A stretch of 47,772 bases of DNA from Verrucomicrobiota bacterium (lineage in GTDB: Bacteria; Verrucomicrobiota; Verrucomicrobiia; Verrucomicrobiales; Akkermansiaceae). The notes below the pieces were generated by a model that saw only the letters and a program-made list of their open reading frames with translations, was not told where the DNA came from and did not search any database. The translations under genes and the position numbers were made by a program. This document shows positions 15,783 to 24,519 of this stretch, piece by piece; the stretch's first letter is position 1, and the number at the start of each line of letters is the position of its first letter. The stretch is taken from NCBI GenBank assembly GCA_026397725.1, contig JAPLUI010000079.1:1-47772 (forward strand), given 5' to 3'.

Positions 15783-18752
15783 TCATTCTGCGCCCATCAG
15801 GCGCACCGGGCCGAGCAGGCCGGATGGCAGCAGCGGATCGGTTGGTTTATAGGGATTCCAGGTGCTCCAGGTGAGGCGTTCGTTTTCCGGCAGGCCGGAA
15901 TCCCTGATGAGGCGGTTCGGCCAGAGGTTGACGACTTTCACTTCGAGCGCGTTGTCGCCGGCTTTCGCCGCTGCGGACACGTCCACGCGGAACGGCCGCT
16001 TCCACAGAATGCCAAGGTCCTGGCCGTTGAGCTTGACTTCGGCGATCACCGCCACGTTGCCAAGATCCAGATAGAGCGGCTGGTCTTTCCCTATCAGGTT
16101 TGCCGGAAGCTGGATTGTTTTCGAGTAAACGGCCGTGCCTGAAAAATACTTGACCCCGGCGTCGGCGTGGTCACTCCACGAAATCAGTTGGTCCAGCGTT
16201 ACCATCGGCGGCGCGCCCCAGTTCGGCGGGAAACGCAGATCCCACGGCCCGGTGATCTCCCGCACGGCCTTCAACTCCGGTGCGGGCTTGTCTGCTACAG
16301 TTGCGTCGTTGGTCAGCGGCGCCTTGTCCCTGAACACCACAAAGACCGACTCGGTAGGTTCCAGGCGCAAGGGCACGCGCACACAACCGTTGCTCTCGCT
16401 GAATACCACCGTGCGCTCGATCCGCCCTGTTTCCGGACGCCACAGCTCAGGCCGCTTGCCGCTCGCACGAAACAGGCACGCGCCGCTCACCGGATCATTC
16501 ATCTTGTTGGCGACAAAATAGATGTCGGTGCCATCCGCGGTGCGCCGATGGGCAAACCGGACCCTGCCTTTCAGTTGCGGCTCCATCTCGAAATCGGGCG
16601 GCACGTTCATGCCGGCGAATATGTTCTCCGGCGTGCTGCCCCAGACCACGCGGCCCTTGCCGAACGCGTGCTCGCCGGACCCTGCCGCCCCGGCGGCTTT
16701 CCCCCACAACTCGTCGGCAAGCCGCTGGACCTCCGCATCGCACTGCGGATAGCCGATCAGGCTGGGCGACTTCAGCGGTCGCGTGCCGAGAATCGTGGCG
16801 CCGTCCTTGACCAATTCCTTGATCCGTTGCAGCACCGCCGGGGTCATGGTTTCAAAGGCGGGAATCGGGCGCTGGAAGATGGAACCCCCATACTGGCCGC
16901 CGTCGAAGCCGCCGTAAATCGACACCGGCTGGTTGTCGGCATTGTAGGACGGCAACACCAGCAGGCGATACTGCCCACCCTCCGGCAGGGTGAGCATCCC
17001 GTCCTTGACGGTCATGCGCTTGGACAACACTTCCGCCGCACAACCGTCGAAGTTATATCCCGGACGCTCCGGCCATTCGCCGCCTCGTTGAGTTGAAGGT
17101 ATCGGATAGTCGATCTGCGTCGGCGAGCCTTCGGGGGCGAGGAAACAGATATCGGCCACGAACACGCCCTGCTGGAGCAGGAACTGGGATCGTGTTAGAT
17201 AATTATTCCACGCGCGGGACTGTTCCCACCAGGTTTGCGTGCGGTCAAAATGCGAGCCGATCACACCAAACGTCACGCCCGGCACGCGGTTGGGCCACGG
17301 CTGCATGACAAAGCGGTGAAACACCAGTCGGTTGATGCCCTCGCTGAACGCCCAGTCGGCGGCGATCTTGAACGTCGCCGGATGGAACGTCCAGCGGTCA
17401 TCACCGCTGGTGAAGGATTCTGCCGGCACGATATTCTTGCCGTAGGTATGAGCCGCCGAGGCCATGCGCGGCACCCATTCGGGTCCGAACGCGGCATTGT
17501 GCAGCCAGAACTCGCCCATCGGCATGTCCGCCTGGCCGGCATAGCGATATTCATCGCACACGCCGTTGTAGGCTTCGATGCTCAACTGCATCCCGTGCTG
17601 GTGGGCCAGCTCGCGCAAGCGACCCGCATAATTCTCCATCATCAGTTGCGCGATGACCTCGCGGAAATCCCAGAGGAAACGTTCGGACACTTCGAGGCTG
17701 TCCACCACCCGCCCGGTGAGTACCGGCAGATATGCTAACAGGTCATAGCCGCAACGCGCCTGAAATTCCTGGCGCATGAGCGGCGTCCAGTTCTGCGTGC
17801 CCACTTCCCAACTATCAATATGCGTGGCACCGAAGGTTTTGCCGGCCTCCGGGCCCACCGCGTCGATCAGCTTCTGCAGAAAACCGGCGAAATGCGCGTC
17901 AATGGCAACCTTACTCAGCTTGTCGCACTCCAACCCTTCGCCTTCGGGCGTCGTGGGACGGTTCTTCACGCCGGTCGGCGTGTGGCCAAAGCGCAGGATC
18001 GTCCAGTTGCCCGCCGGCACGTCCCACTGCAGGTTGCCTTTGGCATCAAGCTTGCCTGTTAGGTCCACAATCTTGTCGCGTGGCACGCACAACGCGGGGT
18101 CGATCACCGGCCAGTTGGGATTGGTTAGCACGCGCCTGGGTTGGCCGACCGAATCGTTGTAGTCTTCCTGCCCGCCGAAGCTCTTGGTGGAACCGTAATG
18201 CTCGATGCGATAGCCCTTGCCGTCCTCATCGCCCTTGGGCGTGGGATAGGCCAGCAAGGCGATGTCGCGATAGTGATTCAAGTTCATGAACGGCCGCTGC
18301 ACAGGCGCATCCAGTTGCTTGGGCCCGGTGACCTGCAGGGCGGTCGAGACCACGCGCTGACAGTTATTCTCCGGCGTATTCCAAGGGCCCCCGCTGCCGG
18401 CCCAGCCGGCATCATTGTTGATGCTCACCTCCAAGCCCAGCCGCTTGGCTTCAGCGACGAGGTGCTTGAACAACTCCAGCCACAACGGGCTCATGAAGCG
18501 GGCCGGACCGGGCGGCATCTGCTGGGTTCCGTCGAAGACCAGCAGGCCGCCGAGGCCGGCACGCTTCATCGCTTCCAGGTCGGCGGTGATCCCCTCCTTC
18601 GATAGGTTGCCATCCACGATGAACGCATAGACCCACGGCCGTGCCGACGCCGGGGGAGTGGCGAATTGCTGCGCCAACGAATCCCCGGCGTGCGTCACGT
18701 TCGCCGTGAGCAGTCCCATCAGTATCGCAAGCAGGATTCGTTCACGTTTCAT
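15783..18752 (-). CDS. GH106-type alpha-L-rhamnosidase, secreted
   Basis: 989 residues from the ATG at 18752, chosen because a signal peptide (MKRERILLAILMGLLTANV) starts there; the frame is open to 18800. The N-terminal (beta/alpha)8 part has the family signature NLSKEGITADLEAMKRAGLG and VSINNDAGWAGSGGPWNTPE. The middle contains SIEAYNGVCDEYRYAGQAD and the AESFTSGDD region of the active site. The C-terminal ~150 residues are a GH2-like beta-sandwich (LDLGNVAVIAEVKLNGQDLG, LWPNRLIRDSGLPE). GH106 enzymes remove terminal alpha-L-rhamnose, for example from rhamnogalacturonan. Full family length, no defects. About 250 bp of hairpin-rich DNA separate it from the SGNH gene upstream. A second, shortened GH106 N-terminus is part of the fusion at 33883-36177. 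Confidence 0.88.
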   Translation of the reverse strand: MKRERILLAILMGLLTANVTHAGDSLAQQFATPPASARPWVYAFIVDGNLSKEGITADLEAMKRAGLGGLLVFDGTQQMPPGPARFMSPLWLELFKHLVAEAKRLGLEVSINNDAGWAGSGGPWNTPENNCQRVVSTALQVTGPKQLDAPVQRPFMNLNHYRDIALLAYPTPKGDEDGKGYRIEHYGSTKSFGGQEDYNDSVGQPRRVLTNPNWPVIDPALCVPRDKIVDLTGKLDAKGNLQWDVPAGNWTILRFGHTPTGVKNRPTTPEGEGLECDKLSKVAIDAHFAGFLQKLIDAVGPEAGKTFGATHIDSWEVGTQNWTPLMRQEFQARCGYDLLAYLPVLTGRVVDSLEVSERFLWDFREVIAQLMMENYAGRLRELAHQHGMQLSIEAYNGVCDEYRYAGQADMPMGEFWLHNAAFGPEWVPRMASAAHTYGKNIVPAESFTSGDDRWTFHPATFKIAADWAFSEGINRLVFHRFVMQPWPNRVPGVTFGVIGSHFDRTQTWWEQSRAWNNYLTRSQFLLQQGVFVADICFLAPEGSPTQIDYPIPSTQRGGEWPERPGYNFDGCAAEVLSKRMTVKDGMLTLPEGGQYRLLVLPSYNADNQPVSIYGGFDGGQYGGSIFQRPIPAFETMTPAVLQRIKELVKDGATILGTRPLKSPSLIGYPQCDAEVQRLADELWGKAAGAAGSGEHAFGKGRVVWGSTPENIFAGMNVPPDFEMEPQLKGRVRFAHRRTADGTDIYFVANKMNDPVSGACLFRASGKRPELWRPETGRIERTVVFSESNGCVRVPLRLEPTESVFVVFRDKAPLTNDATVADKPAPELKAVREITGPWDLRFPPNWGAPPMVTLDQLISWSDHADAGVKYFSGTAVYSKTIQLPANLIGKDQPLYLDLGNVAVIAEVKLNGQDLGILWKRPFRVDVSAAAKAGDNALEVKVVNLWPNRLIRDSGLPENERLTWSTWNPYKPTDPLLPSGLLGPVRLMGAE

Positions 18753-18845
18753 TGGCAGTTTCGTTCGGCTTAAAGAGTCACTTGGTTTCGATCGTGCCAC
18801 ACTTGAGGAGTGACGACATTGGTACCGTCATTCGGAAGTAAGGAG

Positions 18846-18865
18846 TGACGACATTCCTGTCGTCA
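18846..18865. repeat. REP-like hairpin 7+6+7
   Basis: TGACGACATTCCTGTCGTCA: TGACGAC and GTCGTCA pair around a 6-nt loop. An imperfect copy (GTGACGACATTGGTACCGTC) is at 18812-18831. It lies between the SGNH and GH106 genes and could end or attenuate transcription, but no U-run follows. Confidence 0.65.
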
Positions 18866-18926
18866 TGCGGAAGCAATGTCCATGAACCGACCCTTCGGTA
18901 TGCACTCATGGACCACGCTTCCGCAA

Positions 18927-18946
18927 CCACCACAGGAATGTGGTGG
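18927..18946. repeat. REP-like hairpin 8+4+8
   Basis: CCACCACAGGAATGTGGTGG is a perfect 8-bp stem with loop GGAA, followed by CTCCTGAATGTGGTGGCTCC, a second partial copy. Its loop sequence (GGAAT / ATTCC) matches that of the hairpin at 18846-18865, suggesting one family of elements. Confidence 0.65.
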
Positions 18947-18999
18947 CTCCTGAATGTGGTGGCTCCTGAATGCGCCCATCTGCGGTTTCATCTTTTCTA

Positions 19000-20124
19000 T
19001 CATTTCGTTTCAGATGCCAGCGGGAACAGCTCGAGGATGACATGGGCATAGAGACGGTGCCCGAAATCGTTGGGATGGTTGACGTTGTTGCCGCTGATAT
19101 CCGAGAAGTTCTTCTTCTTGAGTATTTCTATCCAAGGCGCCGTCACATCGGCCAGCGCCATATTCTCTTTCACCAACTCGCCCAGGAACTTGGCTTTCCA
19201 AACGAAACCCTCGGCACCGGCAAAGAGCGGATTCATCGTCATGGGGGAAACCATCACGATGTCGGCACCAGGATTCTGAGCGATGACATCATCGCGCATT
19301 TGGGTCATCTTCTTGTCGTAGCTGCCGCCGTCATTCATGCCAAAGGCGAGGAAAACCAAGTCCGGTTTCTGCTCGGTCACCTTGGGAACCATCTCAACCC
19401 CCCAGCCGGCTTCCGCGCCGGCGGCGCCGAAATTGACCAAGGTCACCTTCGAGCCGAAACGCTTCTGGAGCGTGTTGGCGACCAGTTGCGGATAGCATGG
19501 CTGATAGGGCTCCGCCAGCGAGGGCTCGAATCCTGAAGCATTGAATCCCTGGGTGATGCTGTCGCCCAAGGCCACCAGCTTGATCGGCTGTTTGGCACGG
19601 AGCTTGGCCAGCACGCGCGTGAGCCGTTCGGGCTGTGGCTTATACGGCACGGGCCAGGGATCGGTCTTACGCCAATACGACACCTGCATCTGCAGATCAT
19701 GGAAGAAACGGCCCTCGGAATGCAGGACGGTGGCAAACATGTTAGGACTATCCTTGGGCGGCATCATCTGCGCGTGCGTCTTGAACGGAATGCGCGAGTT
19801 GGGCGTCAACTCGATGATCTTGGTACCCGGTTTCCAAGTGTAATCCTTACCCTCCTCATAGTGAAACTTCTGATCCGGATGGTCGATCCAGATTTTGTCG
19901 CTGGGAATGAACAGCAATTTGCCGGTGGCCAATTTCTGGCCTTCCTCCAGGATGAAGAGAACCGGCTCCTTGTCACTCGCCGGGGAGCGCCAGAGCGGCT
20001 CTCCGAGCACCATGCCCGGGCCAGACCTCTCCAACTTCTCCGCCTTGTCCGACGCTTCGTCGGCTTTCAGCATCATGCTGGTGCAGGAAAGCCCCAGCAC
20101 CGCGCCTATCATTATGATTTTCAT
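19000..20124 (-). CDS. Secreted SGNH/GDSL-type carbohydrate esterase
   Basis: 374 residues. A short hydrophobic N-terminus serves as signal (MKIIMIGAVLGLSCTSMML). Residues 35-165 look like a jelly-roll domain, and residues 180-374 are an SGNH hydrolase: block I LVALGDSITQGF with nucleophile Ser189, block III AFGMND, block V NVNHPNDFGHR with His350. The usual Asp three residues before that His reads Asn (Asn347). Most relatives deacetylate plant or algal glycans; the N-terminal sandwich followed by an SGNH domain is as in CE2-type esterases. It starts 30 bp after the stop of the ADP-ribosylglycohydrolase-like gene and is probably co-transcribed with it. Substrate unknown. Confidence 0.82.
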   Translation of the reverse strand: MKIIMIGAVLGLSCTSMMLKADEASDKAEKLERSGPGMVLGEPLWRSPASDKEPVLFILEEGQKLATGKLLFIPSDKIWIDHPDQKFHYEEGKDYTWKPGTKIIELTPNSRIPFKTHAQMMPPKDSPNMFATVLHSEGRFFHDLQMQVSYWRKTDPWPVPYKPQPERLTRVLAKLRAKQPIKLVALGDSITQGFNASGFEPSLAEPYQPCYPQLVANTLQKRFGSKVTLVNFGAAGAEAGWGVEMVPKVTEQKPDLVFLAFGMNDGGSYDKKMTQMRDDVIAQNPGADIVMVSPMTMNPLFAGAEGFVWKAKFLGELVKENMALADVTAPWIEILKKKNFSDISGNNVNHPNDFGHRLYAHVILELFPLASETK

Positions 20125-20154
20125 ATATTTCGTTTTTTGTTTGTTAGATTCCTA

Positions 20155-21843
20155 TCACTTGCTTTCAATCGAAATCTTCTCCCAGTACCCATTCTCGAAG
20201 TTCCAGTCGGTGGGCTGATTGAGGAGTTCCAGCAGGATGCTCTTGCCCTGATACTCGGAGAGGTCCACGGACACATCGAGCCAACCGTTGGTCGCGGTGG
20301 TGTTCCCAACCGGCTTGCGGAGCAGTTCGTTGGCGTCGGCCTTGACCACCAGAGCCCAATCGCCCAGCGGGTGATGGCCGACGGTGAGCATGAGCGTCGT
20401 CTTCTTGCCGGCTGGGACGTCCACCTTGCGGCTGAGAACGCACGGGGTATCCGGGGCCTTCGGGTAGGTGGCGATCACATTCTTGCGTCCCAGTTCCTCG
20501 GGGCGCAGGCCGGGATCCATATAACTATTACAATTCGCGATCGACCAGCCGGGAGCCACCTTATCGAGGGCTGCTTTCATCCCTTTGGCGGATCCGGGAA
20601 CGGTGATCTGAGCCATCTCGGCCTCGGTGAACTTGCTCCCGGCGATGGGGCCCGGAGCCCAGGCCAACTCCAGCTTGCTAGGCATGGGGGCTTTGACCGG
20701 GATGAGGAGAACCTCCTCGCCCTTGGCGTTCTTCTCAATCTTGCCGCCCTCTTTCACGATCGCCTGGCGCGCCAGCTTCACGCACCCATCTATCAGCTTC
20801 GGCACGTTGTAGGCGGTGAAGCTGAAAATGGTCTTTTCATTGAGTTCCTTGGTGAAGCGCTCGGGGAGTTTCGAGAAGCCGATAGTGGTGAAGAGGATGC
20901 CGCCTGCGCTCGAGGGGTTGCAGTCGGAGTCCAGCCCGCATTGGCTGGCGATTTTCATGGTCTGGTCGAGGTCGCCCTTGCCGTAGAGCAGGCCCATGAG
21001 GACATAGGCGGCGTTGATCTTGCACTCGACGCCGTCAAGCGCCGTGGGGGCCTTGTTGTACTCAGGGCCCTTCCGATACTTATCCTCGCAGCGCTGCCAA
21101 CACGCCAGCCAGGTCGGACACTCCTTGGACCACTTCAACATATCGCGGACCATCTCGGCAAGCTGGCTCTCGGCGGGGATGGCCTTGAGGCCGGCCTCGA
21201 TGATCTTGACGATGTCCTTCTCGAAGAAGGCCTCGGCAACCATCGCGCCCATGAACTGGCCGCCGTAGATGCCGTCGCCGTAGTTCATGAGGCGGCCGAA
21301 CTTCTCGCCCATGGCGATGGGGACATTGGGCATGCCCGGGGCAATCAGGCCGGAGAAATCGGCCTCGATCTGATAGTCAATGTCCGTCGAGCATCGGTTG
21401 AAATTCGGGTGACCGGAATCGGGCGGGGCGATGCCACTGCGCATGTTCTCGCGGCCGACGTTGTTGGCGCACGCCAGGTCATAACGGCTGTTGGCAAAGT
21501 CGATGCCGGCCTGGCGGATCGAGCAGTCGAGGCCGTACTGTTCCATGGTGCGCAGGAAGGTCATCTCGACGTAGAGGTCATCCTGGACGAAGGCATCGTT
21601 GATCATGCCGGGCTGCCACTTCGGCATTCTATCATCGGGAATCGTACAACTGCGGTACTTGAACTCGGTGGGCGTGCCCCACGAGACGCCGGCGATCTGG
21701 CCGATCCAGCCCGCCTTCATCTTGTCGCGGTACTCGCTCACGGACAGGCGGCGGTATGCAGGCGACTCCGCCCCCTGCACATTCACCATCAGAAGCGCGA
21801 TCCATACGCCAATCCATGCGCAGTTGCTTTGGTTGGTCTTCAT
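20155..21843 (-). CDS. Secreted ADP-ribosylglycohydrolase-fold protein with C-terminal sandwich domain (copy 1)
   Basis: 562 residues with signal peptide (WIGVWIALLMVNVQGAES). Residues ~38-440 have the all-helical ADP-ribosylglycohydrolase fold: KMKAGWIGQIAGVSWGTPTE corresponds to the family's glycine-rich start, QDDLYVEM supplies the first metal Asp pair (Asp88, Asp89), and GLDSDCNPSSAGG supplies the second acidic site (Asp305, Asp307). Residues ~455-562 (LMLTVGHHPLGDWALVVKAD) form a beta-sandwich, likely carbohydrate-binding. Known cytoplasmic members cleave N- or O-linked ADP-ribose; a secreted version amid glycosidases more likely acts on a glycan or glycosyl conjugate, which is inference. 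It is 39 bp downstream of a close paralogue (21883-23583) and related to the C-terminal two thirds of the fusion at 33883-36177. Confidence 0.85.
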   Translation of the reverse strand: MKTNQSNCAWIGVWIALLMVNVQGAESPAYRRLSVSEYRDKMKAGWIGQIAGVSWGTPTEFKYRSCTIPDDRMPKWQPGMINDAFVQDDLYVEMTFLRTMEQYGLDCSIRQAGIDFANSRYDLACANNVGRENMRSGIAPPDSGHPNFNRCSTDIDYQIEADFSGLIAPGMPNVPIAMGEKFGRLMNYGDGIYGGQFMGAMVAEAFFEKDIVKIIEAGLKAIPAESQLAEMVRDMLKWSKECPTWLACWQRCEDKYRKGPEYNKAPTALDGVECKINAAYVLMGLLYGKGDLDQTMKIASQCGLDSDCNPSSAGGILFTTIGFSKLPERFTKELNEKTIFSFTAYNVPKLIDGCVKLARQAIVKEGGKIEKNAKGEEVLLIPVKAPMPSKLELAWAPGPIAGSKFTEAEMAQITVPGSAKGMKAALDKVAPGWSIANCNSYMDPGLRPEELGRKNVIATYPKAPDTPCVLSRKVDVPAGKKTTLMLTVGHHPLGDWALVVKADANELLRKPVGNTTATNGWLDVSVDLSEYQGKSILLELLNQPTDWNFENGYWEKISIESK

Positions 21844-21882
21844 CTTGTTGTCATTTGTCAGTTATTCGTTCTCGGGATGCCA

Positions 21883-23583
21883 TCACTTTGTTTCGATGGC
21901 AATCTTCTCCCAGTACGCCGCCTCATTGCACCAGCCGGTGGGCTGGTTGTAAAGCTCCACCAGCACACTCTTGCCTTGGTACTCGGAGAGGTCCACGGAC
22001 ACCTCGAGCCAGCCGTTGGCTGCGGTGGTTTTGTCAACCGGCTGGCGGAGAAGCTCACGCATGTCGGCCCTCACAACCAGATCCCAGTCGCCCTCGGGGT
22101 GGCGGCCCACCGTCAATTTGAGCGCCGTCTTCTTGCCGGCCGGGATCTCAACCTTGCGGCTGAGAACACACTGGGTTTCCTGGTTCAGCGGGTGGATGAC
22201 AAGAACGTTCTGGTGTCCGCGCTCATCGCCACGAAGGCCGGGATCCATCTCGCTGCCGCAGTTGGCAATCGCCCAGCCCGGCGCGAATTTATCGACGTCT
22301 TGTTTCAATTTCAGGGCAAGTTGTTTCAATTTGCGGGACTCCGAGTATGTCAGCTTGGCCATTTCCTCCTCGGTGAACATGCTCCCCGCGATGGGTCCCG
22401 GGGCCCAGCTCAGCTCAAGCTTGCTCGGCTTAACCGGCTTCACGGGAATTACAAAAAATTCCTCGCCATTGTTGTCCTTCTCCATCCGTCCGCCCTCTTT
22501 CACGATCGCCTGGCGGGCCAGCTTCTCGCAGACATCCAACAACCCAGGCACGTTGTAGGCGGTGTGGCTGAAAATGGTCTTTTCATTGAGTTCCTTGGTG
22601 AAGCGCTCGGGGAGCTTCGAGAAGCCAACCGTGGTGAAGATGACGCCGCCGGCGCTCGAGGGGTTGCAGTCGGAGTCCTGGCCGCCGCGGCAGGCGATTT
22701 GGATCGTCTGGTCGAGGTCGCCCTTGCCGTAGAGCAGGCCCAGGAGCACATAGGCGCCGTTGATCTTGCAGTCGATATCGCCATTGGAGGCTTTCTGATA
22801 TTCCGGATTTTCACGGTATTTCTTCTGACAGCGCTGCCAGCATTCCTCCCAGGTCGGACACTCCTTCGACCACTGCAACATGTCGCGCACCATCTCGGCA
22901 TGCTGACTCTCGGCAGGGATGGCCTTGAGACCGGCTTCAATGACCTTGACGATATCCTTCTCGAAAAATGCCTCGGCATACATCGCGCCCATGAGTTGGC
23001 CGGCGTACATGCCGTCGCCGTAATTCATGAGGCGGCCGAACTTTTCGCCCAGGGCGATGGCGACGTTGGGCAGGCCCGGGGCGATGAGGCCGGAGTAATC
23101 GGCCTCGATCTGATAGTCGATGTCGTTGGGGCACTTGTTGAACTTCGGGTGGCTGGAGTCGGGAGGCGCGATGCCCTTGCGCAGATTATCACGCCCGGCG
23201 GCATTGGCGCACCAGAGCCCGTAGCCGCTGTTGGCGAAGTCGATGCCGGCCTGGCGGATGCTGACGTCCAGGCCGTACTGCTCCATGGAGCGGAGGAAGG
23301 TCATCTCGACATAGAGGTCGTCCTGCACAAAGGCATCGTTGATCATGCGGGGCAGCCACTTCGGCATTTTATCCTCGGGCATGATCTGGCTGCGGTACTT
23401 GAACTCGGTGGGCGCGCCCCACGAGACTCCGGCGATCTGGCCGATCCAACCCGCCTTCATCTTGTCGCGGTAATCCGGCACCGACAGGCGGCGGAATTGA
23501 GTTGACTCCGCCCCCTGCGCATTCACCGCTAGAAGCGTGATCAAGAGGCCAATCCATACATTGCTTGTTTTGTTAGTTTTCAT
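21883..23583 (-). CDS. Secreted ADP-ribosylglycohydrolase-fold protein (copy 2)
   Basis: 566 residues, signal peptide WIGLLITLLAVNAQGAES. The same layout as copy 1, and the acidic sites are intact (VQDDLYVEM; GGQDSDCNPSSAGG). It differs by a few residues inserted in SRKLKQLALKLKQDVDKFAP before the C-terminal sandwich, which is also present (LKLTVGRHPEGDWDLVVRAD). The gene starts 18 bp after the ribokinase stop, so a transcript from the ribose importer operon would run into it. Keeping both metal sites in all three paralogues while neighbours decayed suggests selection on this activity. Substrate unknown. Confidence 0.85.
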   Translation of the reverse strand: MKTNKTSNVWIGLLITLLAVNAQGAESTQFRRLSVPDYRDKMKAGWIGQIAGVSWGAPTEFKYRSQIMPEDKMPKWLPRMINDAFVQDDLYVEMTFLRSMEQYGLDVSIRQAGIDFANSGYGLWCANAAGRDNLRKGIAPPDSSHPKFNKCPNDIDYQIEADYSGLIAPGLPNVAIALGEKFGRLMNYGDGMYAGQLMGAMYAEAFFEKDIVKVIEAGLKAIPAESQHAEMVRDMLQWSKECPTWEECWQRCQKKYRENPEYQKASNGDIDCKINGAYVLLGLLYGKGDLDQTIQIACRGGQDSDCNPSSAGGVIFTTVGFSKLPERFTKELNEKTIFSHTAYNVPGLLDVCEKLARQAIVKEGGRMEKDNNGEEFFVIPVKPVKPSKLELSWAPGPIAGSMFTEEEMAKLTYSESRKLKQLALKLKQDVDKFAPGWAIANCGSEMDPGLRGDERGHQNVLVIHPLNQETQCVLSRKVEIPAGKKTALKLTVGRHPEGDWDLVVRADMRELLRQPVDKTTAANGWLEVSVDLSEYQGKSVLVELYNQPTGWCNEAAYWEKIAIETK

Positions 23584-23601
23584 CTTGTTGTCTGCTGTTA
23601 G

Positions 23602-24519
23602 TCATTTCTTCAAATATCTTTCGATCTCCCGTCGGGTCGGGGCTGAGGGCTGCGCACCAAGCCGCGTAACGGAGATAGCCGCGGCCGCGTTGGCAAACCG
23701 AACCGCCAGCTCCAACGGCTTGCCTTCCGCCATCGCGACGGCGAGCGCGCCGTTGAAAACGTCGCCGGCCGCAGTGGTGTCCACGGCTTTGACTTTGAAT
23801 CCTGGCACGAGTTGTTCGCCGCTTGCCGTGGCCACGTGGGCGCCGCGAGCGCCGAGCGTGATGATGACTGTCTGCACCCCGCGTGCACGCAGTTTGGCGG
23901 CGGCTAAGGCGGCGGAGGCGTCATCAGTGACGGCAATGCCGGTCAACAGCTCGGCTTCGGTCTCGTTAGGCGTGAGGATGGAAACGCGGTTCAGGAGCTT
24001 GTCCGGCAATGGCTGCGCGGGCGCGGGGTTGAGGATCACACACACACCGGCCTTCGCCGCGAGATCGGCGGCGGCCTGCACAGTCTCTAACGGAGTTTCG
24101 AGTTGCATCACGAGCACGCTGGCCCCGGCGAATGCTGCCTTGGCTTTCCGCACATCGGCAGGTGAGAGTTTGGCGTTCGCGCCACCGGCGACAGCGATGC
24201 TGTTCTCGCCATCCTTGGCGACGAAAATGAGCGCGACACCGGACGGGTTGGTCTGGTCACGAGATATGTGTTCCACGTTGATGCCGTCCTTGGCGAAGCC
24301 GGCCACGGCCTGGTCGCCGAACATGTCCTGACCCACGCGTGCAATGAAGGTGACCTGCCCGCCGGCACGCGCGGCGCCGACGGCTTGATTGGCGCCTTTG
24401 CCACCGGCGGCGGTGACAAAGGCGCCGCCGAGAATCGTTTCGCCGGGCCGCGGGATGCGGTCGAGCTTGATGATCATGTCGGTGTTGGAGCTGCCGACGA
24501 CGAGGATGCGGGGTTTCAT
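23602..24519 (-). CDS. rbsK: Ribokinase
   Basis: 305 residues of the PfkB family. The N-terminal signature GGKGANQAVGAARAG binds the sugar, and the C-terminal signature VDTTAAGDVFNGALAVAM holds the catalytic Asp of the AAGD anion hole. It phosphorylates D-ribose at O5 in the cytoplasm. The ATG at 24519 overlaps the rbsC stop as ATGA, hence this start; an ATG 12 bp upstream (24531) is also in frame. Forming the last gene of an rbsB-rbsA-rbsC-rbsK run supports ribose specificity, although PfkB kinases can act on related pentoses or nucleosides. Confidence 0.9.
   Translation of the reverse strand: MKPRILVVGSSNTDMIIKLDRIPRPGETILGGAFVTAAGGKGANQAVGAARAGGQVTFIARVGQDMFGDQAVAGFAKDGINVEHISRDQTNPSGVALIFVAKDGENSIAVAGGANAKLSPADVRKAKAAFAGASVLVMQLETPLETVQAAADLAAKAGVCVILNPAPAQPLPDKLLNRVSILTPNETEAELLTGIAVTDDASAALAAAKLRARGVQTVIITLGARGAHVATASGEQLVPGFKVKAVDTTAAGDVFNGALAVAMAEGKPLELAVRFANAAAAISVTRLGAQPSAPTRREIERYLKK

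Noticed and set aside
19699..23505. A 3.8-kb open reading frame on the plus strand (about 1268 codons)
   Set aside because: It lies antisense to three clear minus-strand genes (SGNH esterase and both ADP-ribosylglycohydrolase-like genes), has repetitive His/Arg/Gly/Ala-rich composition typical of GC-rich shadow frames, and repeats itself only because the opposite genes are paralogues.
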